64,000 nucleotides of DNA from Pseudomonadota bacterium (GCA_029779435.1 JAKPAM010000207.1:1-64000), one strand, 5' to 3'. Shown: positions 50,693 through 60,852, counted from the first letter of the stretch. A program made the numbers and translations. The notes: a model not told the origin generated them from the sequence alone.

Positions 50693-51289
50693 TCAGCGTC
50701 GTGTACCGAACGGGATCTGGCCGCGCCAGTAGCGGATCGTCAGCCAGCCGCCGACCAGGCCACCCAGGTGCGCGAAATGCGCGATGCCGCTGGCGGTGCC
50801 CGACACGCCCAGCCCCAGCTCGATCACGCCGTAGAGCGTCACGAACAGCCAGGCGGGCATCGGGATCGGCGGGATCAGCGGCGTGATCCGACGGTTGGGG
50901 AACAGCATCGCGAAGCCGACCAGCAGCCCGAACAGGCCGCCCGATGCGCCGACCGTCGGATACAGGCCGTCCGTCGTCACGGTGACGGCGAGTTGCGCGA
51001 GCGCGGCGAACAGCACGCTGATCAGGTAGAACGCGAGGAACCGCCGCGGGCCCCAGACGCGTTCGAGCTCGGCGCCGAACATCATCAGGCCGAACATGTT
51101 GAACGCGAGGTGGGCGATGCCGCCATGCAGGAAGCCGTAGGTCAGCACCTGCCAGGGCTCGAACAGGCCGGAGCCGATCGGCCACAGCGCGAGCCAGTAC
51201 ACCATCGCATCGCCGATCTGCGTCTGCAGCAGGTAGGCGAGGACGTTGATGATCAGCAGCGTCTGGGTAGTGGGGGGTAATCCGAGCAT
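50693..51289 (-). CDS. Rhomboid-family intramembrane serine protease
   Basis: A 198-aa membrane protein with about six helices. The catalytic serine lies in VGASGGLFGLLVGFAML and the catalytic histidine in FAHLGGLVGGWLTIRYW. HGGIAHLAFNMFGLMMFGAE is the conserved second region with the oxyanion HxxxN-like residues. It cleaves single-pass membrane proteins within the bilayer. It is directly ahead of the MBL gene on the same strand. The substrate cannot be predicted. Confidence 0.92.
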   Translation of the reverse strand: MLGLPPTTQTLLIINVLAYLLQTQIGDAMVYWLALWPIGSGLFEPWQVLTYGFLHGGIAHLAFNMFGLMMFGAELERVWGPRRFLAFYLISVLFAALAQLAVTVTTDGLYPTVGASGGLFGLLVGFAMLFPNRRITPLIPPIPMPAWLFVTLYGVIELGLGVSGTASGIAHFAHLGGLVGGWLTIRYWRGQIPFGTRR

Positions 51290-51416
51290 CCGGCCATTGT
51301 ATCGACCATTCGAAACACTGAAGCGGGCAACGGTGCGAGGATGCCTCCGCTACACTGCGGCCACGGGCGCATGGCCCAATGCGGCTCGGCCGCCCTGACG
51401 TAACAAGGAGACCCCG

Positions 51417-51806
51417 ATGGAAGAATCCGAGAAGATCCAGCGCACGAAAGACACGGCCAAGCTGCTGTTCTCGTCGATCAAGAACGGAGTGGGATTCGAT
51501 CTATGGAGAAAGTTCGACGCGAACCTGGCGCGTGAATTGTCGCTGTTCTTCACCGGCGTGCTGTACTCGCGCGACGTGATCCCGCAGACGCAGCGCGAGC
51601 TGTGCGCGGTGGCCTCGCTGACGGTGCTCAATCGCAGCCACGAACTGCGCGCCCATATCCATGCCGCGCTGAATGTCGGCGCCACCCGCGAGGCGGTTGC
51701 CGAGGTGATCTTCCAGCAGGTCACTTATGGCGGGATGCCGGTCGTCGTCGAAGGCCTGCAGATCCTGCGCGACGTGCTGGTCGAAAGGGGAGAATGGACC
51801 GAATGA
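51417..51806 (+). CDS. Carboxymuconolactone decarboxylase-family protein
   Basis: A 129-aa helical protein of the AhpD/carboxymuconolactone decarboxylase family (FDANLARELSLFFTGVLYSR, TQRELCAVASLTVLNRSHEL, HIHAALNVGATREAVAEVIF, TYGGMPVVVEGLQILRDVL). AhpD's CxxC is not present (only one cysteine, ELCAV), so a peroxidase role is unlikely and a decarboxylase or unknown role more likely. AAGGAG precedes the ATG. It overlaps the thioesterase start by four bases (ATGA). Confidence 0.85.
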   Translation: MEESEKIQRTKDTAKLLFSSIKNGVGFDLWRKFDANLARELSLFFTGVLYSRDVIPQTQRELCAVASLTVLNRSHELRAHIHAALNVGATREAVAEVIFQQVTYGGMPVVVEGLQILRDVLVERGEWTE

Positions 51807-52306
51807 CGATCGACGCATCGAACATCGAAACCCCGTACAAGGGCGGTGAAGCGACCGTCCTGCCTGCGTATATCGACTATAACGGGCACATGAACGTCGG
51901 CTACTACCATGTCGTCTTCGACATCGCCGCCGAGCCATTCTTCCAGTGGCTGGGGCTGACCGACGAGTATCGCAAGGCGAACCACGCATCGACGTTCGCG
52001 CTCGAATCGCACCTGCACTTCATGCGCGAGGTCAAGGAAGGCGACCGGCTGCGCTTCGAGTCGCGCGTGATCGGCGTCGACCACAAGCGGATCCATTACT
52101 ACATGGAGATGTTCCACGCCGACGAGGGGTATCTGGCGGCGACCTACGAGTCGATCTCGGCGCACGTCGACATGCGCCTGCGCCGCACGGCGCCGATGCC
52201 CGAGCCGCTGCAGGCCCGGCTGCGCGAGATCGCCGCCGCGCATGCGCGGCTCGAGCGGCCGTGGCAGGTCGGGCACGTGATCGGGGTCAGGCCGGCGGGC
52301 GGCTGA
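51803..52306 (+). CDS. Hotdog-fold acyl-CoA thioesterase
   Basis: A 167-aa protein with the 4-hydroxybenzoyl-CoA thioesterase-type motif AYIDYNGHMNVGYYHVVFD (catalytic Asp in DYNGHMN), then ALESHLHFMREVKEGDRLR and HKRIHYYMEMFHADEGYLAA. It hydrolyses acyl-CoAs in the cytoplasm. ATG 51803 overlaps the upstream stop; an in-frame ATG three codons earlier (51794) sits closer to GGGGAG and is possible. It forms a two-gene operon with the decarboxylase-like protein. Confidence 0.85.
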   Translation: MTIDASNIETPYKGGEATVLPAYIDYNGHMNVGYYHVVFDIAAEPFFQWLGLTDEYRKANHASTFALESHLHFMREVKEGDRLRFESRVIGVDHKRIHYYMEMFHADEGYLAATYESISAHVDMRLRRTAPMPEPLQARLREIAAAHARLERPWQVGHVIGVRPAGG

Positions 52307-52324
52307 GCAACCGCCGACGGCCTC

Positions 52325-52349
52325 CGATCTTAGCGTTAACAGGCCCTAG
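52325..52349. repeat. 25-bp interspersed repeat, copy 2
   Basis: CGATCTTAGCGTTAACAGGC followed by CCTAG; it matches 49652-49676 with two mismatches, in the gap between the thioesterase gene and the converging SMI1/KNR4-like gene. Confidence 0.5.
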
Positions 52350-52385
52350 AAGCCGGATCCGATTCGAATCCGCGCGGGTTGTCCG

Positions 52386-53063
52386 TCAGGCCGAGGCGCG
52401 GACGCGGCCGAACAGCGCGGTCTGCGTCGCCAGCCAGTGCGCGAGGCTGTCGTGGCAGATCGCGCGCGTACCGTCCAGTTCGAGCACGACGCCCCGCGCG
52501 AACCCGTTGTCCGTGTCGAGGTTCATCGTCACGCCGCGGCCGAGCCGGGGCACTTCGAGCGCCAGAAGCCGGTCGGCCTCTTCAGGGGGCAATGCGTCGC
52601 GTGCCAGGGCGGCGGTCGGCAGCAGGGGCGCCGGTTCGATGCGCAGCGCCGTGGGCGTGCCCTCGTCGTTCGCCGATGCCGTCAGGCACCGCTGGCATTG
52701 CACGGACAGCGGCGGCAGGTGCTGATGCCCGCGCACCAGCGCCTGGATCGGCAGCAGCACGTTCGGGAATTCGTCGGACATCGGCGAGACGCCGTTGCAG
52801 CTTTCGTAGAACTCGCGCAGCGCGAGCGGTGGGCGGCTGCCGAGGCGTCGCGCGAACAGGTCGATCTGGTCGGCGCTGGCGCGCAGGCGCAGGCGGCCCT
52901 GCCAGCGTTCGGGGTGGCCGTTGATGGCCGTGATCCAGGCGCGGACCAGTTCGGCCATCGGACGCGACAACCACTCTCCGGCGCGCTCGCGTTGCTCGGG
53001 CGTCGGGGCGGGTGGGGGCGGTGCGGCCTTGGGCGCCGGGCTCAAGAGATTGGACAACTTCAT
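52386..53063 (-). CDS. SMI1/KNR4-like (SUKH) protein
   Basis: A 225-aa protein. A Pro/Ala-rich lead (SNLLSPAPKAAPPPPAPT) precedes a region with LALREFYESCNGVSPMSDEF and VLLPIQALVRGHQHLPPL, which fits the SMI1/KNR4 fold. Members often serve as immunity proteins to polymorphic toxins, but many are unrelated housekeeping proteins; no toxin gene is adjacent here, so an immunity role is not claimed. It is divergent from the HDOD gene with 214 bases between. Confidence 0.55.
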   Translation of the reverse strand: MKLSNLLSPAPKAAPPPPAPTPEQRERAGEWLSRPMAELVRAWITAINGHPERWQGRLRLRASADQIDLFARRLGSRPPLALREFYESCNGVSPMSDEFPNVLLPIQALVRGHQHLPPLSVQCQRCLTASANDEGTPTALRIEPAPLLPTAALARDALPPEEADRLLALEVPRLGRGVTMNLDTDNGFARGVVLELDGTRAICHDSLAHWLATQTALFGRVRASA

Positions 53064-53277
53064 GCTGCGACACCGCGCGAGCCGCGCAACCGTGGCCGGC
53101 TCGCAGCGGTGGGCCCGTAGACATCGATGGGCCGACTATACGATGCCCATCAGGTGTTGATAAGCCGCGACGTTGTTAACCGTCGTCACTTAGCCGTGAA
53201 AAAGCCGCATCTTGTCCGAGTTTTCCCGCGTTTCGGGGTGGTCGCCTTGCCTACACTGGTCTGATTTGGCATAGAGC

Positions 53278-54771
53278 ATGAGCGTGCCACCGAAGATCGA
53301 CCAGCTTGTCGAACTGGCCATCGACAGCGAGTTCTACCCGCTCAGCAGCGTCGCGCTGAAGCTGGCGCTCGTGCTCGAGGAGCGCAGCGAATCGGTATCG
53401 AAGCTGGCCGACCTGATCCTGTCGGACGTCGCGCTGACCAATCGCATCCTGCGCGCCGTCAACTCGCCGCTGTACCGCCGGCCCGGCTGGGACGGCAATG
53501 TGACGACCGTTTCCAAGGCGTTGCTGCTGTTGGGTTTCGACCAGGTGCGCGACATGGCGCTCGCCCTGGAAATGCTGCGCCAGCGGCGCGCCGACCTGCG
53601 CAACCGCCACTACGAACGGGTGTGCCTGCAAAGCATGCGCGCGGTCGGGCTCGTGCGATACCTCGTCGATCCGACCTGGCTCGAACACGCGACGATCCCG
53701 ACCTTGCTGCGCGCGACCGGCACCGCCGCCTGCGCGCTGGTGGCGCCCGATCAACTGTCCGCGCTGCGCGATAGCGGCGAAGACCAGATCGTCGCCGAAC
53801 GCCTGTGCCGCCAATGGGGACTGCCCGAGGAGCTGGTGCGGACCTTGACCGCGCCGACGCGTCGCGCCCGCATCCCGGCGGGGTCCGACGAGTACTTCCG
53901 TGCGATCAGCCTGTACTGCCATCAACTGGCGGGGCTGTGGACCGCAGGGATGACGACGCTGGACGCGCCGGCCGCCGGCTGGTTCGATGCGCTGCATGAA
54001 CTGACCGGTCTGCCGCAGGAGCGGATCCGTGATCTGCTGGCGCGGGCCGTCGAAGAAGCCGACGAGGCGTTCGAGGCGGCGCTGGGGGGGCCGGGGTCGT
54101 TGCAGTGCCCGGCCGAGGCGGGTGGGGCGACGGCGGCCGGTGATGCGCCGGCCGATGACCATCCGATGGCCGAGCCGCTGGCCGAAACGCTCGACGCGCA
54201 GTTGTCGGCGTTCCTCGACCAGCAGGTGATCGAGGAACGGGCGCCGACGCGCAGCGAGCTGTTCATCGGCGCGATCACCGACATCCAGACCGGCGAGATC
54301 GAAGGCGCGGAGCCGCGCGAACTGTGCCGGATGCTGCTCGAATCGCTGCATCGGGCGATGGACGCCGACCAGACGGCGCTGTTCCTCGTCTCGCGCCAGC
54401 AGTGCGTGCCGCTGCTGGGGTTTGGCTTGTCGGCAGCGCGCCTCAAGGCGTGGACGTTCGCGGTGCGTGGCAACCAGGAGGACCTGGTACAGGCCACGCT
54501 GCAACGCCGCGTCGATCTGCTGCTGCACGACCTGTCGGCCGATCAGGCCCACGAGTTCCTGCCCGACTGGCTGGCCGAGGATACGTCGCACGTGCGTTCG
54601 ATGCTGCTGCTGCCGATCAGCCATCGCGACAGCGTGATGGGGCTGGTGATGTGCGTGAGCGAGCGTCCGACCGAGCGGGCGAGCCGAGAGGAATTGATGA
54701 GCTTGCGGCTGCTCAAGAGCCAGATGTTGCGGTTGCTGCGGGCGGCCACCGCCCATCTTCGCCGAAACTGA
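53278..54771 (+). CDS. HDOD-GAF domain signalling protein
   Basis: A 497-aa cytosolic protein. The first about 270 residues are an HDOD domain (FYPLSSVALKLALVLEERSE, SKLADLILSDVALTNRILRA, NSPLYRR, SKALLLLGFDQVRDMALALE), a catalytically inactive HD-type module used for protein contacts. An Ala/Pro-rich linker leads to a GAF-like domain (about 335-490: CRMLLESLHRAMDADQTALF, RSMLLLPISHRDSVMGLVMC). HDOD proteins act in chemotaxis, motility or secondary-messenger control. A histidine kinase gene follows 99 bases on, so the two may work together. Confidence 0.82.
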   Translation: MSVPPKIDQLVELAIDSEFYPLSSVALKLALVLEERSESVSKLADLILSDVALTNRILRAVNSPLYRRPGWDGNVTTVSKALLLLGFDQVRDMALALEMLRQRRADLRNRHYERVCLQSMRAVGLVRYLVDPTWLEHATIPTLLRATGTAACALVAPDQLSALRDSGEDQIVAERLCRQWGLPEELVRTLTAPTRRARIPAGSDEYFRAISLYCHQLAGLWTAGMTTLDAPAAGWFDALHELTGLPQERIRDLLARAVEEADEAFEAALGGPGSLQCPAEAGGATAAGDAPADDHPMAEPLAETLDAQLSAFLDQQVIEERAPTRSELFIGAITDIQTGEIEGAEPRELCRMLLESLHRAMDADQTALFLVSRQQCVPLLGFGLSAARLKAWTFAVRGNQEDLVQATLQRRVDLLLHDLSADQAHEFLPDWLAEDTSHVRSMLLLPISHRDSVMGLVMCVSERPTERASREELMSLRLLKSQMLRLLRAATAHLRRN

Positions 54772-54870
54772 CAACGGGATGATCTCCCACAGATGGGTCA
54801 GACGACGGCCATCGCCAGCGTGGATGCCCACGTTCACAATGGATCTCGCCCGAGGACAAGGATCGATGCA

Positions 54871-55662
54871 ATGAGCGATTCGATGGCGCCGCCACCGCTC
54901 GGAGGCGAGCCGGCTCCGCCCGGCCGGGATGACGAACTGCTGCGCTTGGTCGCGCATTTGCAGCGCGCTCGCGAAGCCGAGCGAGCCGCGATTGCCCGCC
55001 AGCTCCATGATGAGCTGGGTGGCCTGTTCACGGCTGCCAAGCTCGACGCGACGCGCTTGCGGATGCGGCTGCAATCCGGTCAGCCCGCCCCATCGTCGGC
55101 GAAAAAGCAACAGCCTGGTGATGATGCCGACGTTCTGTATCGCGACGCGGCCGACCGCCTGTCGCACCTGATCGAGATGCTGAACGCGGGCGTGCAGTTC
55201 AAGCGGCGGCTGGTCGAGGTGTTGATGCCTTCGTCTTTGACCCACCTGGGACTGGTGCCGGCGCTCGAGCGACTGATCGAGATGCAGCGCGAGGAACCGT
55301 CGTTGGAAGTCGATCACGCGCTGTCGAACGTCGAACTGGCGCCCGCCGCGCGGTTGACCGCCTATCGCGCGGCCGAAGAAGGGCTGGCCAACGTGCGCCG
55401 CCATGCGCGTGCCGCCCATGTCCACGTCGACCTGCGCGTCGACGGCGGGCACGCGGTGCTCGAAGTCGCCGACGATGGCCTGGGGTTCGACCCCGAGGGG
55501 CCGTCCTCCGGCGGTTACGGGCTGCTGGCGATGCGGGTGCGCGTGCAGGCCGACGGCGGCCGGATGGCGATCATTTCACGGCCGGGTCAGGGGACGCGAT
55601 TGTCGGTTTGGCTGCCGTTGGCCGAGGCGCCTGCATCGGGGTTTTCAGCAGGGGCCGATTGA
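54871..55662 (+). CDS. Orphan NarL-type histidine kinase, soluble
   Basis: A 263-aa sensor kinase without membrane helices. EAERAAIARQLHDELGGLFT holds the phosphoacceptor histidine of the HisKA_3 type (DE following), and the HATPase domain has AYRAAEEGLANVRRHARAAH and DDGLGFDPEG with GGYGLLAMRVR. No sensor domain precedes the dimerisation helix, and no response regulator gene is adjacent. ATG 54871 is chosen with AAGGA nine bases upstream; ATG 54793 would add 26 residues. The HDOD-GAF protein may supply the input. Confidence 0.83.
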   Translation: MSDSMAPPPLGGEPAPPGRDDELLRLVAHLQRAREAERAAIARQLHDELGGLFTAAKLDATRLRMRLQSGQPAPSSAKKQQPGDDADVLYRDAADRLSHLIEMLNAGVQFKRRLVEVLMPSSLTHLGLVPALERLIEMQREEPSLEVDHALSNVELAPAARLTAYRAAEEGLANVRRHARAAHVHVDLRVDGGHAVLEVADDGLGFDPEGPSSGGYGLLAMRVRVQADGGRMAIISRPGQGTRLSVWLPLAEAPASGFSAGAD

Positions 55663-55757
55663 AGATCGCGGGCGTTAGCATGGTGCCGGCCCGGTCATGG
55701 GCGGGCGGCGCCAGCCGGTCGTCGAGGCCGGTGCATCCTCATCCCGGAGTCTCGACG

Positions 55758-57050
55758 ATGCCCATGATCGATACCGCTTCCTCTCCTTGTGACGTACCGG
55801 CGCCCGATGCCCCGGGCGCGTTCGCGATGGCCGGCCGGCCGCCGGCGCGTCGCCGCCCGATGCGCCGCGCGGTGTTGGCGTTGGCGGCGGCAGCCACCGC
55901 GGCTGTCGCGGTTTGCGCGGCACCGCTCGCGCATGCCAAGGATCTGGTGGTCGCCCACGTCTATTCGAAGACCGGCCCGCTGGAGGCCTACGGCAAGCAG
56001 ACGCAGACCGGCCTGATGCTGGGCTTCGACTATGCGACGCAGGGGACGATGACCGTCGCCGGCCGCAAGATCGTCGTGCTGGAGAAGGACGACCAGGGCA
56101 AGCCCGACGTGGGCAAGGCGCAACTGGCCGCCGCTTATGGCGACGACAAGGCCGATCTGGCGGTCGGCCCCAGTTCGTCGGGCGTCGCGCTGGCGTTGCT
56201 GCCGGTGGCCGAGGAATACAAGAAGATCCTGCTGGTCGAGCCGGCCGTCGCCGACTCGATCACCGGCGACAAGTGGAACCGCTACATCTTCCGCACCGGC
56301 CGCAACTCGTCCCAGGACGCGATCGCCAACGCGGTCGCGCTCGACAAGGAAGGCGTGTCGATCGCCACGCTGGCGCAGGACTATGCGTTCGGCAGGGACG
56401 GCGTCAAGGCGTTCAAGGACGCGCTGAAGAAAGCCAAGGTCGTGCACGAGGAGTACCTGCCGACCACCACGACCGACTTCACCGCCGGCGCGCAGCGGCT
56501 GTTCGACTCGCTGAAGGACAAGCCGGGCCGCAAGGTGATCTTCATCATCTGGGCGGGCGCGGGCAATCCGTTCAAGATCGCCGACCTCGATCCGAAACGC
56601 TACGGCATCGAGATCGCCACCGGCGGCAACATCCTGCCGGCCATGGTCGCGTACAAGGCCTTTCCCGGCATGGAAGGGGCCGCGTACTACTACTTCGCGA
56701 TCCCGAAGAACCCCGCCAACAACTGGCTGGTATCCGAGCACTACAAGCGTTACAAGGAGCCGCCGGATTTCTTCACCGCGGGCGGCATGGCGGCGGCGAT
56801 GGCGATCGTCGAGGCGATCAAGAAGACCGGTGGCGACAGCAAGGCGGAGAAGCTGATCCCGGCGATGGAAGGCATGCGCTTCGACACGCCGAAGGGACCG
56901 ATGACGTTCCGCGCCCAGGATCACCAGGCGATGCAGTCGATGTACCACTTCAAGATCAAGGCCGATCCTGCATTCGCCTGGGGCGTGCCCGAGCTCGTGC
57001 ACGAGATCACGCCCGACGAGATGCAGGTGCCGATCCGCAACAAGCGCTGA
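55758..57050 (+). CDS. Branched-chain amino acid-type ABC substrate-binding protein
   Basis: A 430-aa periplasmic binding protein. A long positively charged lead (about 35 residues) precedes a signal peptide (RRAVLALAAAATAAVAVCAA, cleavage near AHA). The mature protein is a type I binding fold (DLVVAHVYSKTGPLEAYGKQ, VLEKDDQGKPDVGKAQLAA, TLAQDYAFGRDGVKAFKDAL, HEEYLPTTTTDFTAGAQRLF). It is the receptor of the LivG-F-H-M system that follows. Ligands of this class include Leu/Ile/Val, amides and aromatic acids; it is unknown here. CCGGAG lies eight bases ahead of the ATG. Confidence 0.9.
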   Translation: MPMIDTASSPCDVPAPDAPGAFAMAGRPPARRRPMRRAVLALAAAATAAVAVCAAPLAHAKDLVVAHVYSKTGPLEAYGKQTQTGLMLGFDYATQGTMTVAGRKIVVLEKDDQGKPDVGKAQLAAAYGDDKADLAVGPSSSGVALALLPVAEEYKKILLVEPAVADSITGDKWNRYIFRTGRNSSQDAIANAVALDKEGVSIATLAQDYAFGRDGVKAFKDALKKAKVVHEEYLPTTTTDFTAGAQRLFDSLKDKPGRKVIFIIWAGAGNPFKIADLDPKRYGIEIATGGNILPAMVAYKAFPGMEGAAYYYFAIPKNPANNWLVSEHYKRYKEPPDFFTAGGMAAAMAIVEAIKKTGGDSKAEKLIPAMEGMRFDTPKGPMTFRAQDHQAMQSMYHFKIKADPAFAWGVPELVHEITPDEMQVPIRNKR

Positions 57051-57085
57051 AGAACCGGACGCGTCCGGACGATCGACGCGGAACG

Positions 57086-57847
57086 ATGCCGACGCTGAGC
57101 ACGCGCGAGCTGACGATCCGTTTCGGCGGCCACGTGGCTGTCGACGCGATCAGCGCGGACTTCGAGTGCGGTACGCTGACGGCGATCGTCGGGCCCAACG
57201 GCGCCGGCAAGACCACGTATTTCAACCTGATCTCGGGCCAGTTGGCGGCGAGCGCCGGGCGCGTGCTGCTCGACGGCGAGGACCTGACCGCCCTGCCGGC
57301 GCCGGCGCGCAGCCGCAAGGGGCTGGGGCGGGCGTTCCAGCTCACGAACCTGTTCCCCGGATTGAGCGTCATCGAGAACCTGCGGCTGACGATCCAGGCC
57401 CGCGCGGGCCTGGGCGGCAACCTGTGGTCGATCTGGTCGTCGCATCGGGCGCTGATCGACGAGGCCGGGCAGATCCTCGAACGGATCGCGCTCTCGCATC
57501 GACGCGACGCGCTGGCCAGCAGCCTGCCGCATGGCGACCAGCGCAAGCTCGAGGTCGGCATGCTGCTGGCGATGCGGCCCCGGGTGTTCCTGTTCGATGA
57601 ACCGACGGCGGGCATGAGCGTCGACGAGGTGCCGGTGATCCTGGACCTGATCCGGCAGATTCGTGCCGACCGGGCGAATACCGTGCTGCTGGTCGAACAC
57701 AAGATGGACGTCGTGCGCGAGCTGTCCGACCGCATCATCGTGCTGCACAACGGCCAACTGGTCGCCGACGGCGAGCCGGCCGAGGTGATCGCTTCGCCGA
57801 TCGTGCAGCAAGCGTACCTGGGCCTGGCTCCGGAGGCGGCGGCATGA
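57086..57847 (+). CDS. livG: Branched-chain amino acid-type ABC ATP-binding protein LivG
   Basis: A 253-aa ATPase: Walker A IVGPNGAGKTTYFNLISG, the LivG-typical QLTNLFPGLSVIENLRL, signature-like LPHGDQRKLEVGMLL (LSGGQ replaced by LPHGD) and Walker B VFLFDEPTAGM, H-switch LLVEHKMDVV. It drives uptake with LivF. It follows the binding-protein gene by 35 bases. The gap after it holds a repeated 24-base unit. Confidence 0.93.
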   Translation: MPTLSTRELTIRFGGHVAVDAISADFECGTLTAIVGPNGAGKTTYFNLISGQLAASAGRVLLDGEDLTALPAPARSRKGLGRAFQLTNLFPGLSVIENLRLTIQARAGLGGNLWSIWSSHRALIDEAGQILERIALSHRRDALASSLPHGDQRKLEVGMLLAMRPRVFLFDEPTAGMSVDEVPVILDLIRQIRADRANTVLLVEHKMDVVRELSDRIIVLHNGQLVADGEPAEVIASPIVQQAYLGLAPEAAA

Positions 57848-57867
57848 GATCCGCGCATGAACATGGT

Positions 57868-57931
57868 CCGGGCGCCAAGTGCGAACGTCGCCCGAACATC
57901 GAGCTCGAACGTCGCCCGAGCGTCGAACGCG
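57868..57931. repeat. Short tandem repeat between livG and livF
   Basis: A roughly 24-base unit (CGAACGTCGCCCGA plus a variable tail) occurs about twice in the gap between livG and livF. It lies just ahead of the livF ATG at 57945 and could lengthen or shorten the intergenic gap. Confidence 0.4.
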
Positions 57932-57944
57932 ACAGGGTTCCCTC

Positions 57945-58684
<740 letters not shown>

Positions 58685-58688
<4 letters not shown>

Positions 58689-59770
58689 GTTTCCCATCGC
58701 CACAGCCACAGCCACAGCCACAGCCATCGCCGTCTTCCGCATCGCCGCGTGCTCCCGCGTCCGCCGCTGGCCGCGTCGACGCCGCGATCAAGGCCGCGCG
58801 GTTCGATCCCATCCCGCTGCTGCTGGTGCCGGCGCTGATCGTGGTCGTCGCACCGCTGATCGGCAGCGTGCCGACCTGGGTCACGCTGACGGTCGCCGGC
58901 CTGGCGATCGGCGTGACGATCTTCGTCATCGCGTCGGGCTTGACGCTGGTGTTCGGGCTGATGGACGTGCTGAATTTCGGGCACGGCGTGTTCATCGCGT
59001 TCGGCGCGTACATGGCGTTGTCGGTGTTCGGCCCGCTGGCGGCGTGGACGCAGGCCGACGCGATCGGTCCGAACCTGGCGGCGATCGGCTTGGCGATGGC
59101 CGTGGCGATGATCGCGGTGGCGCTGATCGGATGGGCGTTCGAGCGGGTGATCGTGCGGCCCGTCTATGGCCAGCACCTGAAGCAGATCCTGATCACGATG
59201 GGCGGCATGATCATCGGCGAGGAATTGATCAAGGCGATCTGGGGGCCGCAGCTCGCGGCGCTGCCGCTGCCGCAGGCGTTGCGCGGCGCGTGGATCATCG
59301 GTGACGCGGCGATCGAGCGTTATCGCGTGCTCGCGATCGTGCTGGGGCTCGTCGTGTTCGGTGCGCTGAGCTGGCTGCTGACGCGCACCAAGGTCGGTCT
59401 GCTGATCCGCGCCGGCGTGCAGGATCGCGAGATGGTCGAGTGCCTCGGCTACCGGATCCGGCGCCTGTTCGTCGGCGTGTTCGTCGCGGGATCGGCGCTG
59501 GCGGGCCTGGGCGGCGTCATGTGGGCGCTGTACCAGCAGGGCGTCGTGCCGCAGATCGGCGCGCAGGTCAACGTGCTGCTGTTCATCGTCATCATCATCG
59601 GCGGGCTCGGCTCGACGCTCGGCTGCTTCGTCGGTGCGCTGCTGGTCGGGTTGATGATGAACTACACGGGCTTCCTGCTGCCTAAGCTCGCGCTGTTCTC
59701 CAACATCCTGCTGATGGTGGCGGTGCTGCTGTGGCGCCCGCAGGGCCTGTATCCGGTGGCGCGCCGATGA
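58685..59770 (+). CDS. livH: Branched-chain amino acid-type ABC permease LivH
   Basis: A 361-aa inner-membrane protein. The first about 40 residues form a hydrophilic Pro/Gln/Ser-rich lead, encoded partly by a CCACAG repeat (58699-58724), unlike usual LivH. Helices follow (LLLVPALIVVVAPLIGSVPT, IFVIASGLTLVFGLMDVLNF, GHGVFIAFGAYMAL), and the EAA-like coupling loop is AGVQDREMVECLGYRIRRLF. It forms the channel with LivM, with ATGA overlaps on both sides. Confidence 0.92.
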
Positions 59771-60852
59771 GGGGGCCGCTGCGCGCGTGCCTGTCCGACG
59801 ATGGTCCGCGCAGCCGGGCCGTCGCGGTGCTGCTGCTGTTCGTGCTGGTGGGGCTGGCGCTGGCGCCGTTCCTGTTCCCGGGCGCGCGTTCGTTGTCGGT
59901 GGCGGCCAAGATCCTGGTCTTCATCGTGCTCGTCGCCAGCTACGACCTGCTGCTCGGGTACACCGGCATCGTATCGTTCGCGCACACGATGTTCTTCGGC
60001 ATCGGCGCTTATGGCGTGGCGATCGCGTGCACGCGGATCGGTCCGACGTGGGGCGCGCTGGGCATCGGGCTGGCCGGGGCGCTGGCGGTGTCGGGCATGC
60101 TCGCGCTGGTGATCGGCCTGTTCAGCCTGCGCGTGCGCGCGATCTTCTTCGCGATGATCACGCTGGCCGTGGCCAGCGCGTTCCAGACGCTGGCGTCGCA
60201 GTTGTCGGACCTGACCGGCGGCGAGGACGGGCTGAACTTCAAGGTGCCCGAGGTGCTGCGCCCGTCGTTCGAGCTGTTCGAGGATCCGGTGCTGGGCGTA
60301 TCGATCGACGGCCGCTTCATCACGTACTACCTGGTGTTCGCGGCCGCGCTCGTGCTGTTCCTGGCGCTGCTGCGGCTCGTCAATTCGCCGTTCGGGCGCG
60401 TGCTGCAGGCGATCCGCGAGAACGCGTTCCGCGCCGAGGCGATCGGCTACCGCACGATCCATTACCGCACGGCGTCCAACGTGCTGGCGGCGCTGTTCGC
60501 CACCGCCGCGGGTGCATTGCTGGCGATCTGGCTGCGCTACAACGGCCCGGATACCTCGCTGTCGTTCGAGATCATGCTCGACATCCTGCTGATCGTCGTG
60601 GTCGGCGGCATGGGCACGATGTACGGCGCCGTGATCGGCAGCGTGCTGTTCGTGCTCGCGCAGAACTACCTGCAGGATCTGCTCGCGCTCGGCGGGGCCG
60701 CGTTCGAATCGGTGCCGGTGCTCGGTGCGCTGCTGTCGCCGGACCGCTGGCTGCTGTGGCTGGGCGTCCTGTTCGTACTGTCGGTGTATTACTTTCCAAG
60801 CGGCATCGTCGGCCGGTTGCGCGCGAGTGGCCGGCGGGCAGGCCCGCCGTAG
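59767..60852 (+). CDS. livM: Branched-chain amino acid-type ABC permease LivM
   Basis: A 361-aa inner-membrane protein (ILVFIVLVASYDLLLGYTGI, VSFAHTMFFGIGAYGVAI, ALVIGLFSLRVRAIFFAMIT, and coupling loop AIRENAFRAEAIGYRTIHYR). EIMLDILLIVVVGGMGTMYG is the conserved C-terminal helix. It starts within the end of livH (ATGA) and closes the five-gene operon SBP-livG-livF-livH-livM. The 262-base region to the next gene shows no gene. Confidence 0.92.
   Translation: MRGPLRACLSDDGPRSRAVAVLLLFVLVGLALAPFLFPGARSLSVAAKILVFIVLVASYDLLLGYTGIVSFAHTMFFGIGAYGVAIACTRIGPTWGALGIGLAGALAVSGMLALVIGLFSLRVRAIFFAMITLAVASAFQTLASQLSDLTGGEDGLNFKVPEVLRPSFELFEDPVLGVSIDGRFITYYLVFAAALVLFLALLRLVNSPFGRVLQAIRENAFRAEAIGYRTIHYRTASNVLAALFATAAGALLAIWLRYNGPDTSLSFEIMLDILLIVVVGGMGTMYGAVIGSVLFVLAQNYLQDLLALGGAAFESVPVLGALLSPDRWLLWLGVLFVLSVYYFPSGIVGRLRASGRRAGPP

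Noticed and set aside
52386-53063. Toxin-immunity system based on the SMI1/KNR4-like protein
   Set aside because: No polymorphic toxin, Rhs or secretion gene is adjacent, so an immunity role is not supported.
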